64,000 nt of DNA from contig CM065299.1 in the NCBI GenBank assembly GCA_032871835.1, positions 34,026,074 through 34,090,073 of the forward strand, given 5' to 3'. The DNA comes from Dipteronia dyeriana. Taxonomy: Eukaryota > Streptophyta > Magnoliopsida > Sapindales > Sapindaceae. Made by a program: the position numbers and the translations under genes. A model generated the notes under the pieces. That model had not been told where the DNA came from and ran no database searches. It saw nothing but the letters and a program-made list of their open reading frames with translations. Shown one piece after another: positions 35,059 to 46,369 of the stretch (the stretch's first letter is position 1; each line of letters opens with the position of its first letter).

Positions 35059-35480
35059 TTATCCCTTTTTACCTGATAATCTCTGGAGACTTGGTTGACC
35101 ACGAGCGAAGAGTCGCTTTTAACATTCAGGCAATCAACCCCAAGTTCTATGGCTGCCTATATTCTGGCTAGAAGGGCTTCGTACTCCACCTCGTTGTTTG
35201 TGACTTTAAATTCAAACATGAAATAGTGGTAGCACTCAGTTCCTTCTTGGTCGATGAGGACTATGCCCGCTCCTCCCCCAGCTTTCCCGGAAGCTCCATC
35301 AGTGTAGAGGGTCTATGAATCACAACCTTCTATCCAGTTGTCAAATTCTGGAATCCTCTTAGGGGTTACGTCTATTACCGTGGGGGTTGCGTGGCCTGAA
35401 GGTATTGAGAGCTGTGCTACAAAGTCTGCTAGTGCTTGAGATTTTATTGCGGTGCTAGGCTTATACCTTAAATCAAACTT
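35059..35480 (-). pseudogene. pol: B second RNase H-like domain, cut by A
   Basis: The minus strand reads LYTDGASGKAGGGAGIVLID, then TNNEVEYEALLARI and KSDSSLVVNQVSRDYQVK, the RVT_3-type RNase H found after the RT-RNase H of Tat-like gypsy elements. TDGAS and NNEVEYEAL hold the expected acidic residues. The domain breaks at 35058/35059 in the middle of its last helix, where the A LTR begins. Integrase is therefore absent from this copy. Confidence 0.82.
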
Positions 35481-35489
35481 GGTAAGCTC

Positions 35490-36700
35490 TAGGGCCTATA
35501 GAACCAGCCTTCCGAAAACATCCGGCCTTTGTAAGAATTGACGGAGGGGTTGGTTTGTCACCACTGCTATTGAATGAGCATGGAAGTAGGGACGAAGCTT
35601 TCTTGCCAAGGTCACTAAGGCATAAGCGAGCTTCTGCAACAAAGTATAGTTCTTTTCGGGCTTGGTTAGAGCGTTACTCACATAGTAAATAGGTCGCTGG
35701 ATCCTATCCCAGTATTCCTTGACCAAGGTCCTGCTTACGGTGATTTCTGAAATGGCCTAGTATATTTGAAGCTCTTCTCCAGGACTTGGCTTAACCAGCC
35801 GTGGAGGGCTTGATAGGTATTTTTTCAAAGCTTAAAAGGCTTGTTCGCTCTCCTGATCCCATTTTATGTTTCTTCCTTGCTTAGTGGCTTTGAAGAATGG
35901 TAGACACGTATCGGTAGACCGAGAGATGAACCTATTGAGCACTGCTACCTGTCCGGTCAAGGCTTGAACCTGTTTAAGAGATGTGGAGGATTCTAGATCC
36001 AGGATAGCCATGATCTTTTCCAGGTTAGCCTCTATGCCTCTCTCATGAACCATGAAGCCTAGAAACTTCCCCGCAGTTACCCCAAAGACGCATTTGGAAG
36101 GGTTCAACCTCATCTGGTTCTCCCTTAGGATCATGAAGGTTCTACGAAGTCATCCAGGTGGCCTTCCGAGGTTGAAGACTTGGTGATCATGTAATCGATA
36201 TACACCTCCATGACCTTCCAATTTCGGGCTTGAACAACCGATTGACTAGCCGCTAATAAGTAGCTCCAGCGTTCTTGAGCCCAAAAGGCATCACCTTATA
36301 ACAGTACAAGCCTTGCGCTATGATGATACTGGTATTTTCTTGGTCCGTAGGGTGCATCATAATTTAATTGTACCTTGAAAATGCAACTATGAAGCTCAAG
36401 AGCTTGTTTCTGAAGGTAGAATCGACCAGCTTATCAATTTTTGGTAGAGGGAAGCTGTCCTATGAGCATGCCCGTTTTAGGTCGATGTAATCTACACACA
36501 TGCACCACTTTCCATTTGCCTTTGTAACCATAACCACATTGGCAATCCACTCGGGATAACGTGCTTCTCGAATGAAGCCCGCCCGGGTCAGTTTGTCCAC
36601 CTCTTCCTAAACAGTAACATTTCTTTCGGTGTTAAAGTGGCACCTTATTTGTTTAATGGGTTTGAAGGTCGAATCCACTGCCAATCGATGAGCAACTAAT
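35490..36700 (-). pseudogene. pol: B gypsy reverse transcriptase and RNase H
   Basis: Reading minus from 36700, the opening MCVDYIDLKRA lies near 36490. The catalytic box near 36186-36203 reads VYIDYMIT, so the second Asp of YIDD has become Tyr. The thumb follows: MRLNPSKCVFGVTAGKFLGF (35832-36134) and ALTGQVAVLNRFISRSTD. The RT-associated RNase H (35496-35726) reads RPIYYVSNALTKPEKNY and KLRPYFHAHSIAVVTNQPLR. Several stops interrupt the frame. The reading is that of a Tat-like pol that could not work, because its polymerase site is broken. Confidence 0.83.
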
Positions 36701-36701
36701 G

Positions 36702-37380
36702 TCATCGGGATCCCTGGCATCTCAACATGACTCCAAGGGTGGCTCCGATTTTGACGACCTTCGAGGGATCGCCTACTCGGACAGGAATCTCTTCTAACTT
36801 ATCCACTGGATGGCCGCTGGTATATTCCCTTTTTTGTTCCTGCATGTTAGGGTCATCTTTAAGGTGATCGGTGAACCCTATATCTTTGAGGCCTAGTGTA
36901 GGAGTTGCCCTGTCTTGGATTGTTGTCACCTGGGCGAGTTGTTTTACTAGAGCTGTTGGGTTGGCCGATACTGCATAGCATCTCCTGGCTGCTTGCTGAT
37001 CACCCCGAACTTCCCCCACTTTATCTTCTACTGGGAACTTCAAGACGTTGTGGTAAATAGAAAGGACCCATTTCATGGATGATAGAAATGGCCTCCCTAA
37101 TATTGCATTGTAGGCCGATGGGGTATCTACCACCACGAAGTCGGTCATGATATTCTGCTGGAGAGGTATGGCTCCAATGATCACTAGTAGGATTTTGATC
37201 CCACAGGTGTAATTGAGTCCCCAGTGAACCCATATAAATGAGTAGTGCAGCTATTGTAACACCACTGTTTCAAGTTTAGCTTTTCTAAGGTATCTTTAAA
37301 CAGGACGTCAAAGCTGCTACCTGTGTCGACGAGCACACGGTGTACCACGCAGTTTGCAATCTGTACCGTGATCACCATAG
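36702..37380 (-). pseudogene. pol: B gypsy protease
   Basis: Minus frames give VITVQIANCVVHRVLVDTGS, then SFDVLFKDTLEKLNLKQW, and after a shift near 37184 IPLQQNIMTDFVVVDTPSAY and LGRPFLSSMKWVLSIYH. The catalytic DTGS is intact. FPVEDKVGEVRGDQQAARRC follows and leads to RT. It is the same protein as the E protease, with better preserved downstream sequence. Confidence 0.85.
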
Positions 37381-37382
37381 GG

Positions 37383-38830
37383 CTACACAGTGTTGTAGAC
37401 GTCCACTTCGGTGAAAATGATTTGTGACAGCTGGGAGGGGTTGGTTGGTCTCTGGTCCACCTTAAAGATATCCCGCCCCTCGTCCGTATGAGGGACTTTC
37501 CTCATATGGTTTTTCCTGGAACTGTTGGAGATGTCGTCCAGAGTAGGCCCTCCGCTGATAGTATGTTTTATCTGAATCTGTTGCATCAGGTCTGCCTGCT
37601 CCTCCTTTCTTTTCTCGGCATGTTCTCTGATCTCGGTTTGCACCTCCCTTCCAGTTCGAATGTTCTCCCTGAGTTGATGTAAGAATTCCACCAGGCATCC
37701 TCCCCTTATCAAATTCTCGATCTGGTTCTGCAGGTTGTAGTAATCTGAAGTGTTATGCCCCACGTCCTTGTGAAAGTCAAAATATTTATAGTGATTTCTC
37801 TTATCGACCGGGGCTTTCATGGGGGCGGGCTTCTATAACAAACCCTTGTCCCAAATGGCGAGATAGACTATTTCACGGGATGCATTTAAGGGAGTGTAAT
37901 GACCATACCCCCTCTCATCGCGAGCTATAGGGGTCACTGTCCTGGGAGGTGGTGAAGCTTGAGGAGGAGTTCGTTTATCTGGATATCTTTTCGATCTGGG
38001 TTGAGAAAAGGGAAATCGGTATGTTGATTTATTAGGGGGTTTGTTTGGGTTTTCATGAGCTTGCTCGGGTCTGGGAGCTTCCTTCTTTTGTCGCTTTACG
38101 GCTATCATGTTGTCATGTACCATCTTGACCTTGAGCTGTTCGTCGACCTCAATCTGCTCTAGAGCCCGATTATAAGCTTCTTGGTAGGTTTTCGGAGGTC
38201 TATTGGTAAAAGATCAGAAAAGTTTTCCCGCCCACAGGTTCCTTCTGAAGTTGGCGAGGGTTTCTTTCTCAGTGAAGACCCCCATCTGGATGACTTCCTT
38301 ATGGAAACGCTCAACATAAGCCCAGAGGGTTTCCCCTCTCTTCTGGATCACGTACTGTAGGTGGATAGGGTCCTTCAACTGGGGCTTAACTTCTTGGAAT
38401 TGTAAGTAGAAATCGGTTGATAGCTTGGTGAAGAAATCCACACTACCAACAGGTAGTTTCCTAAACCAGGTTTTCACATAATCCGTGAGTGTAGTGAGGA
38501 ACATTCAACATATAGCGGCCATGGTCGTGTTCTTGACCTCCATTAGTTGAACGAAGCTCTCTAAGTGGCTCAAGGGATCCTCAGTCCCAGAGAATCAGTC
38601 AGCTGGCATTTTGAATTTGGGAGGGAGTTCCGCCTCCCGGATCCTTCTGGTGAATGGAGCATTCATTTCACTTAGAGGATCTTCCTTGTCCTCCTTGTAC
38701 TTTCCCTTCTTCATCAATTGGACCTTCTTCAGAAGCTCTGCCAACTGGTCCTTTAGACGTTTACTTTCGGATTTCCTTGAGTTGATCTCGGATCCCTCAC
38801 CCTCGGATCCTTCTTACGTACTAGCGACCT
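37383..38830 (-). pseudogene. gag: B gypsy gag, capsid and knuckle
   Basis: In order on minus: MFLTTLTDYVKTWFRKLPVG, then YVERFHKEVIQMGVFTEKET (38214-38504, retrotransposon gag core); a Pro/Arg/Ser-rich linker (37833-38123, KRQKKEAPRPEQAHENP); and YKYFDFHKDVGHNTSDYYNL (37383-37820). The last is the knuckle, but both Cys positions seen in E (CNFH..SSEC) are Phe and Tyr here, so zinc binding is lost. Stops separate the frames. Gag leads into the protease as in E. Confidence 0.85.
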
Positions 38831-39472
38831 CTACCCAGTTCCTTCTTCAAAGCGGGTAAGCTCGGGGGCTTTGCTGACTTTTTTCTTCCCTACCCCAGGC
38901 TTTCCTCCTTGAAGTCGTTGGGTGAAGAAACTCTCCCTGCTCTTGGAGAAGGATGTCTGCCGTGGATTTGACTTGCCTTGGTTGGTAGCGTGGCAACGCT
39001 TCGGGAATGGGGGCCATAGGCCCTAACCTATACTGGATCAAGGTTGGGAGTCCCGTTCTATTACGAGATGGTTCCCGAGGAGTAGGTCTCAGGTGATTAA
39101 AGGCAGGCTGCCTAGCCTCGGGCCTGCTTGACTCCCCTCGATTGCAAAGTTCTGCTTGCTGGATGGTAATGCCCTCAGCGAGCAGTCGAAGGCGGATGTT
39201 TTCTACAAAGGCCGCCGCTTGTTGGTCAAGCCCGACCTTATTTCAAAGAAGGGGATCTAGAGCTCGTACAGTGGCTGGCTGGGCTGGAACCTGGCTATGG
39301 AGCCCAGATTTCCTCCCTTTCTTCGGGACTGTTCGTATTGATGCAGCAGAAGGTTGTCCCGAAGCACCCGGCTGTCATTGTGATGAGCGGAGCCTCATGA
39401 TTCCTTTAAAATAACAAACTTTTAAATATAAATATGGTCGCGGGTTCGTTTCCCACAGACAGCGCCAGAAAG
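38831..39472 (-). pseudogene. gag: B gag N-terminus, leader and PBS
   Basis: The minus strand reads IPEALPRYQPRQVKSTADIL upstream of the capsid, with LLAEGITIQQAELCN-like sequence further upstream. The PBS-like tract (minus CTTTCTGGCGCTGTCTGTGG) ends at 39472, next to the LTR. It is collinear with the A fragment 33973-34627. Confidence 0.78.
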
Positions 39473-40620
39473 TGTTAACGGAAAATTTGCTCAGGATGAG
39501 AAATTCCTACTAGCACCCTCGAGACCACTACCACGGAAGTGGTGGCCAACGAGAGGCTGGATTGTAAAAATACAAATTAGAGCTTTTATTGATTACTTGC
39601 TTCGATATACAGATCAATTTCTCATATACTTACAGTCTCTCTAGGATCTAGGAAGGTGTCAACTTTATGCTTGTCGAATAGTGGAAACGAAGGTAGACGT
39701 GTTCTGAACACAATTTAGGCCTTCCCCTCTTCTTTTCTTTTCTTCTATATGTCGTTCTTCTTCTGTTTTTTCGTTTGGCTCTATTTATATATGGGTTCAA
39801 GTAGGTTTGAATTTGCTGATATCCCGCCTCGATCCTCCGAATCCGTTTCCTCCTAATCTGGCGGGATCCTTTATTTAAAAGTTGTTGACCTCGAGTAAAT
39901 AACGGAAACGATGATATTGTTAACGAAAATGAGTTTGTTTCCTTTTACGAATCAAATTCTTGACTCACACGTAAACGGATTTAATGTTGGTTGTCACATA
40001 GATATGATCTTGTATGTCATCGCGACATGGCTTTTCATGGAGGCCACCATGCTATCTCCATGTCATCTCATAGAGCGAGGTAGATCCATGCTTCGACTCT
40101 GTTCTTAGAAGCTTGGGATGGATTTTCCCTGATCCTTGGGAGCTTGAGGTGTCCTTGTAGACATTTCTGGGAGGTAGTGGGGGTAGTGTAGATTTAGGCG
40201 TGATTCCTTTTTCAATCCCAGTAGGGACAACGGGCTTCTGTCTAAGACTACTGTTAAGCTTGTCCTCCGAAAGACTTAACCCGGAGGAAGGCCACTTTTC
40301 TTATCAGGCTTCTCTCTAATGTCTCTTGAGCTTAGAGACCCTCCTAGCTTTCACGGGGTTGTGGAGGAGCTCGACCTCAGGAATCGAGGTTCCTCGATAG
40401 GTGGTTTGGAGAAGCCCGGGTTCCAGTGTTTGTGTGGGGGCTCGTCTTGGTTGTGCCTAGCTTGTTTTCTAATAGTTTTGAAGTCGATCCGGCCATCCCT
40501 GCTCCCGCGGGGTAGCTTGAGGGTTTATCCTGGCTTCATGGACGTTGATTATGGGCTTTGACTTGTGGCTAGTAAGTGGAAAATTTCTCTTTGACCCCTT
40601 GCCAAATTTTACTATTAACA
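39473..40620 (-). mobile_element. 5' LTR of gypsy element B
   Basis: TGTTAACGGAAAATTTGCTC at 39473 to ACTATTAACA at 40620 (1148 bp). Read on minus it begins TGTTAATAGTAAAATTTGG, the family terminus. The sequence past 40620 is D LTR, so this is B's outer right boundary. Confidence 0.87.
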
Positions 40621-40837
40621 ATGTGTTTGTTTCCTCTTCGAACTCTTCCTTCCTTGATATGTGAGAGTTTCTGTTGTATTTGACTCCCAATAATAGGTTG
40701 TGGAGGATATCTTAGAGGCAAATGTATTTGTTTTCTCTTTGGACTCTTTTACTATTGGTGCCCATTAAAGAGTTGAATATTCTCTCATTAATGGCATTGA
40801 TCATCTCATTAATAAGGTTGAATTCCTCCAATAATAC
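40621..40837 (-). mobile_element. D LTR, segment b
   Basis: Collinear with 58646-58862 of D's right LTR (ATGTGTTTGTTTCCTCTTCG; CCCATTAAAGAGTTGAATA-like). It lies between B's right terminus and C's left terminus. About 120 bp of LTR between segments a and b (58526-58645 in the intact copy) is missing. Confidence 0.85.
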
Positions 40838-43014
40838 TGTTAATAGCAAAATTTGGCTAGGGACCAAAGAAGAATTTTCCACTACCCAGCCTTCCCGCAA
40901 GGGTCCAAACGGGGTATCAAGGTCCCCGAGGTCGAGCTACCACGTGATCCTACAAGAGAAAGGAGAGGCTGCCCATACCATCTGAGCATCTCGTACGTGT
41001 CCAAGCTTACCAAATAAAGCCCGACGAGACTGCGTCAAGCTTCTTATACCAGGATAAAGCCCGAAGCTAGGTCGTCGTGAAAGGACCTGGGTCCCCTGAC
41101 GTCAAGGTATCTCGTGACACTCTCCTAGAGCTTGCTACTATCTCTACTTTCACTAGGAGACCTTCAAGGTACCGAACTTGTCTTGCAAAGGAACTCCTGT
41201 CTCGTCGAGGTATAATCTAGACCTATCCGAGCATAAAAGAAAGAAGCCCGTAAAGCCCCGTCGTCACCAAAAGCGTCAAGATCCAGTGTAGATCCTGGTA
41301 TGGTTAAATCAAGAAGCAAGAGCAGTACTCGAGCGTACCTCTCCACCCTTCCAAAAGAGAGCTAAGGTCGTCTGTTTATGGAAAACACCTTACCAGGGCC
41401 TGATAGCCAATCCCGCTACCCCGCTAGGAAGCCTGCATAATTAGGTCAAGCTCCATGATAAAGCTCAGCGTATCTGAATCAACTCCCAACAACAAGGTTG
41501 GAACCCAATGGGATATTTCTCCTCTAAAATGGTTAGCACAAGCTTTATAGGAAGACCGGCATCCAGCTTCGTGACAATCGAGAGGTCCTTGGGGGACCCC
41601 GCCAGTGTACTAAATCCTAGGGTACCCCACCCTTAAGGAATATCAAATGTCACCTCAGGTAACCTCCATGAAGTACCTCTAAAAAATGACATACATAACT
41701 AGAGCTCTCATCTCTACAACGTAGAAATAGAGGATTGACTTCCATGACATTTAAAGTACCATTAATGAGGTCAACCACATTAATGGAGGCAGTCAACCCA
41801 GTTAATGACATGATCAACACCATTAATAAGAGAAAATTCAACTCTTTAATGGCCATCATTAGTGAAAGAGTCCAAGGAGGAAACAAATACCTTTTCCTCC
41901 AAGATATCCTCCACAACCGATTATTGGGGGTCAACTAGAAACAAAAAATCTCACCTATTAAAGATGGAAGAGTCCGAAGAGGAAACAATCATATCTTCTC
42001 CGAGATAATAGCTACAAGCTGATCAACTACATTGAAGGAAGGATCGTATTCGATAAGGAAACAAAGACTAATTGAAGAGTCCCAGACTTGCACGCCAAGG
42101 TTGTCATCATGTATAAATATGCCTGTAAAAGGCATATTGTGATGGGCTCCGATCAAGGACAGAAGACACATGCTTTATTAAAAGTTCTCTCTACATCATC
42201 ATTATATGTGTACCCCGATCGGGAAAATATCGGTCTAGATTCGACCACCATTGTAAGCTCTCCGGAGCAACTATGTTGTATTACTTCACCATCTTTGTAA
42301 GCTCCCCGGAGCATTCTTTGATATATACATAAGGAAGGGTATTCCTCCTTCCTCCGGATACTTCCTCGTGGTTTTTCAGCATGTGATCATTCGTTATGCT
42401 TTTTCCCTCTTGGTCAGTTCACCTCCCTCTACAAAAGATTTGTGTTTCTCTTACTTGTGTCCTGTGTAATGCATGCGTATATGAGTGCGAGCTAGATTCC
42501 TACTTTACTGGACCTAGCGCTTTTATCTACCCATCTACATGCTAAAGTCGCATATCAAGATGAGGAGAAACCACCCAGACCAGCTTGAAGGAAGTCGATG
42601 GGCTCTCCTGTATCATCTCTATTGCAGAAATCGAGCTCTCCGACACTGGAGCTAGATAACCCCCCTCCTTACTTCCTATCTAGGTCGGGGAATTACAGGA
42701 AGGAATCGGGCTCAAGAACTGGGCTCCAGGTACCATGACGGGCTCCGACCCTGACCGAGGACTAGGACCAAGACCAGTACCAAGATCAACCCCTTCACAC
42801 CAGCAAGAGAACCTCAAGCTCCCCATATCAACTTCATAAGCACGAAACCCGACGGACGGGATGACTTGTCTCCTAACTCCTATTTCATACTCCTTCATAT
42901 TCATACAAGATCAGGTCAGGTATCAACAATACCAACCCCGGCCACCACCTCCGTGGTAGTGGTCTCGAGGGTGTTAATGGCGATTTCTCATCCTAAACAA
43001 ATTTCCCATTAACA
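40838..43014 (+). mobile_element. 5' LTR of LARD element C
   Basis: TGTTAATAGCAAAATTTGGC to CAAATTTCCCATTAACA, 2177 bp. The first bases match the B, D and E termini. It is flanked on the left by AATAC; the right flank of C is AATAT. Confidence 0.9.
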
Positions 43015-43550
43015 CTTTCTGGCGCCGTCCGTGGGAAATTTCCACACCCCTTTTGAAAGCCTCTGTGTCTCTACATGAGTATCATTATACTATCGAGGTA
43101 ACAGATTCGTTATTCATGGAATACCATTTACTATATACAATGTCTTTTCTCCATACTTGTCTATATCGCCAATGCATCGCATGTGGTGCTCATTTTATCG
43201 TTTAACGAGTTTCGTTCACTGTGGAGCAAATATAGTACGTGGGATTCCTGGTGAAACCAGTTCATTATGCTACTCCTATGAAGTGAACCTGCTCAGATAA
43301 TCATGGCGCCCCAATGCAGTAGCTCCCTGCTTGAAGATCTCTTATATAGCTGAACCATTCTAATACATTGAGAGCTCCTATACTGTAGAACTGCACCTCT
43401 CCTGCTCTTCTACAGCAGATTGTCTCCACCACTAGTGTATCACTTATCCAGCAGACCCACTGGGCTTCGACCTGTTCATATGGATCCCCTCATGCCTCCA
43501 GATCCGCCCTTCGTAAGCTCCTAGGTAGAGGTAGCAGGTCGACCCATGAA
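43015..43550 (+). other. C PBS-like tract and leader
   Basis: CTTTCTGGCGCCGTCCGTGG follows the LTR, then about 500 bp of noncoding leader that is also present, inverted, in D (about 57000-57500; for example the phrase ACGTGGGATTCCTGGTG). No gag frame starts here. Confidence 0.8.
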
Positions 43551-44930
43551 TCTAAGAAGCCAACTCAGCTGTGTAGCTTTTAGAGCAGCACGACCAGTAG
43601 AAGATTAGTGGTTCCACGCCTCATGTACCGGGCCAGTCAACGCCCAAGTGAGCCACTGAACTCTCGATTCATTCCAGCATGGTCTAGAGCCTCCTTTCAA
43701 ATTGCTGGGGACTATAAAGATCCCAAGCATGCTTCTGGACCAGTACCAGACATGTGGCTTTGCTCCGTGTGTACCGGGCCATTCACCACCCTAGCAAGCC
43801 ACCGAAGCTTGATCTGATCGAGGACAACCTAGAAGCTTCCCATATTTGGTAAGGCATCCTACGTGCCTAAGCAAGCTTCTAGAGCGATAGCACCGCTACA
43901 AGACCGGTGGCATTGCTCTATATGTACCGGGTCATTCGTCACCTTAGCAAGCCGCCGAAGCCCGATCTGATCGAGGAGAGCCCTGAGGTTTCCTACTCTT
44001 GGGTTGTCAACGCCTAAGTGAGCCATTACGACCCCGATCCATTCCTGCGTGGTCCAGAGCCTCTTTTCAAATTGCAGGGGACTCCAAAGATCCCAAGCAT
44101 GCTTTTGGACCAGTACCAGACCGGTGGCTTTGCTCCGTGTGTACCGGGCCATTCAACACCCTAGCAAGCCACTAAAGCCTGATCTGATCGAGGACAACCT
44201 AGAAGCTTCCCACATTTGGTAAGGCCTCCTACGTGCCTAAGCAAACTTCTAGAGTGGTAGCACCGCTACAAGACCGGTGGCTTTGCTCTATATGTACCGG
44301 GTCATTCATCGCCCTAGCAAGCCACTGAAGCCCGATCTGATCGAGAAGAGCCCAGAGGTTTCCCACTCTTGGTAAGACCCTCTTACATGCCTAAGCAAAC
44401 CTCTGGAGTAGCAACCTAACTGTAAGGCCAAGTGGCTCCTCACTTCTTGTACAGGGCCGATCAACGCCCAAGTGAGCCACTGAGCTCCTGATTCATTCCA
44501 GCAGGGTCCAGAGCTTTCTTTCAGTTACTGGGTACTTCTAGGATCTCAAACATGCTTCTGGACCAGTACCAGTACCAGACCGATGGCTTCACTTTATGTT
44601 TACCGGGCCATTCACCATCCTAGCAAGCCACCAAAGCCTGATCTGATCGAGGACAACCTAGAGGCTTCCCACATTTTAGGTTGTCCAGAGCCTTCATTCA
44701 GTTGCTGGGGGCTCCTTGAAATCCCAAGTATGCCTCTGGACCGGTACCAGACAGGTAGCTCATCTCCATTCATATAGGGTTATCCAATGCTCAAGTGAGT
44801 CACCACTCATCCCGGAGGGGTCCAAAGTCTCCTCTACGCCATGGGAAACTTTTAGAATCCCGAGCATGTCTCCAAACAGTTACTAGGCCGGTGTCTACTC
44901 TCCACTTGTATGGGGCCATTCATCACCCTA
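43550..44930 (+). repeat. Composite tandem repeat array in C
   Basis: The phrases GGCTTTGCTC.ATGTACCGGG.CATTC, CCCTAGCAAGCCAC.GAAGC and GATCTGATCGAGGA recur about every 150-230 bp (for example 43746, 43918, 44129, 44280). They alternate with units containing ATTCCAGC.TGGTC.AGAGCC and GACTCCAAAGATCCCAAGC. Two unit types are therefore interleaved. D carries the inverted counterpart. Confidence 0.75.
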
Positions 44931-45760
44931 GCGAGCTACCTTGGTCCCGATCTACCTCTCTGGTTAGTCTCCTCAACAGTAGCAGCTCCTTCCTCCTTAG
45001 TCTCTTTGCTTGGTTGAAGGACGGGTCATCATCCCTTAACACTACTACTTCAGAGCCAGCTTCCACCACCTTGGTTGGATCAACTTCAATCAGCCTTGAC
45101 CTCCAACTCGTTAGTTGGATCAATCGAGATCTCTCCTACCTCTCTTACCTCTCCTACCTTGGTAACACCAATCTGGACCTCTACTTTGACAGATTCAGAT
45201 AGAAAGGTAGTCAGACTTGAAGCCCCCCATGCATCTACAGCAGTAGAGGACTTCAAGGTAGTTCCTACCTCAACACGACTAGACATGAAAGCAGAAATGG
45301 GAGCCAAGTTCTCCTCATCATCTGCGCATCCATCATCTCAATAATTTTTGGTTTCAGTTAGAGCAGACTCAGGTAAATCTCAAACTTTTCTGTGATCTAT
45401 TCAAGGTATCCATCCTCCAATGATGATCAGGTCAGAGGGAAGAAGATCTTGAGCTGCCTAGCAAGCAACACAGAAGCGTCCTTCAGCAAATGAAGCACCC
45501 ACCTTAGCTCCCAAGGTAGCTAAGCTGTCATGCAGAGTCTAAACCATTCCCACCATGTGGTCGTGGGTTGAAGAAGTAACCATCCTCCTTGGCTGACACG
45601 AGCTCGACCTTAGCAAACACCAGTTTTCTCATTGGGATTATCATACCGATGGCTCCTCTCCATTTATACAGGGCCTTCCAATGCCCTAGTGAGCCATCAA
45701 GGTCTCGATCCGTTCGGGGAGCACCCAAAGGTCTTGATTCATTCACAGTGGGGTCTCGAG
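44930..45760 (-). pseudogene. Antisense ORF remnant in C
   Basis: This lies on the strand opposite to C's LTR sense. Pieces include LVFAKVELVSAKEDGYFF (about 45575-45630) and a part near 45420-45510 equivalent to GASFAEGRFCVAC in D. That part corresponds to SSFGSEYFYASYQVAEALSP of the E antisense gene. Only the coiled-coil C-terminal part is recognisable; the frame has many stops. It ends next to the composite repeat array. Its function is unknown. Confidence 0.6.
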
Positions 45761-46369
45761 CTCCATTACGATTGTTGAAGACTATTATCTACCCCAAGCG
45801 AACTTTCAAACCGGTTACATAACTTGGGGACTAGAAGCTTAATATTTTCTCAGTACTCCAGTGAGAGGGGCGATGACCCTAGCGTGAGACAATTTCCTCT
45901 AGTTCGCAATAAAAAGTGTCTTTTACGGAGAGCCATTCTACTATCTACACTCATAATGTAGATCATCTCAAGAGATTCTACTCGTTAAAAAACTCCTAGA
46001 GCGAGACTGGTTATCAATTGATACCACCATGGATCGATACAACTTTGTATCAGCTCGCCAAGAGTTTGCATCTCTATTGACTTCGGTATCCGTAATAAAT
46101 CCTTCTAGGAGGATCGCCATTACCAGGAGAGCTACACTGCGCTTCTAATGCCCTAGACCGGATCGAATCCCTCTAGAAGGATCACCTTTACTAGGAGAGA
46201 TAGATAGCACTCCTGATGCACTAGACCGAATCGAATCCCTCCAGGAGGATCACCTTGCCTAGGAGAGATAGATAGCCTCATAATGCCCCGAGCTGGATTA
46301 ATCCCTCCAAGAGGATCACCATGGTAATTCGACAATGATCGCCTCGAGACCAGGAAATAGCTTGATAGC
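45760..46369 (+). other. C spacer with short irregular repeats
   Basis: Noncoding. From about 46080 to 46330 a unit of about 75-95 bp (ATCCCTC.AG.AGGATCACC..ACTAGGAGAGATAGATAGC) repeats three times, then passes into the 99-bp array. The stretch 45840-46000 is also in D (52570-52740) in inverted order. Confidence 0.6.

Noticed and set aside
34628..40620. A and B as one complete element with two LTRs
   Set aside because: The left LTR cuts the RNase H domain in mid-helix and is followed by a second gag leader, so it is the 5' LTR of another element (A) inserted in B.
44795..45202. 135-codon plus-strand frame in C
   Set aside because: It is the complement of the antisense ORF remnant; homology with D and E is on the minus strand.
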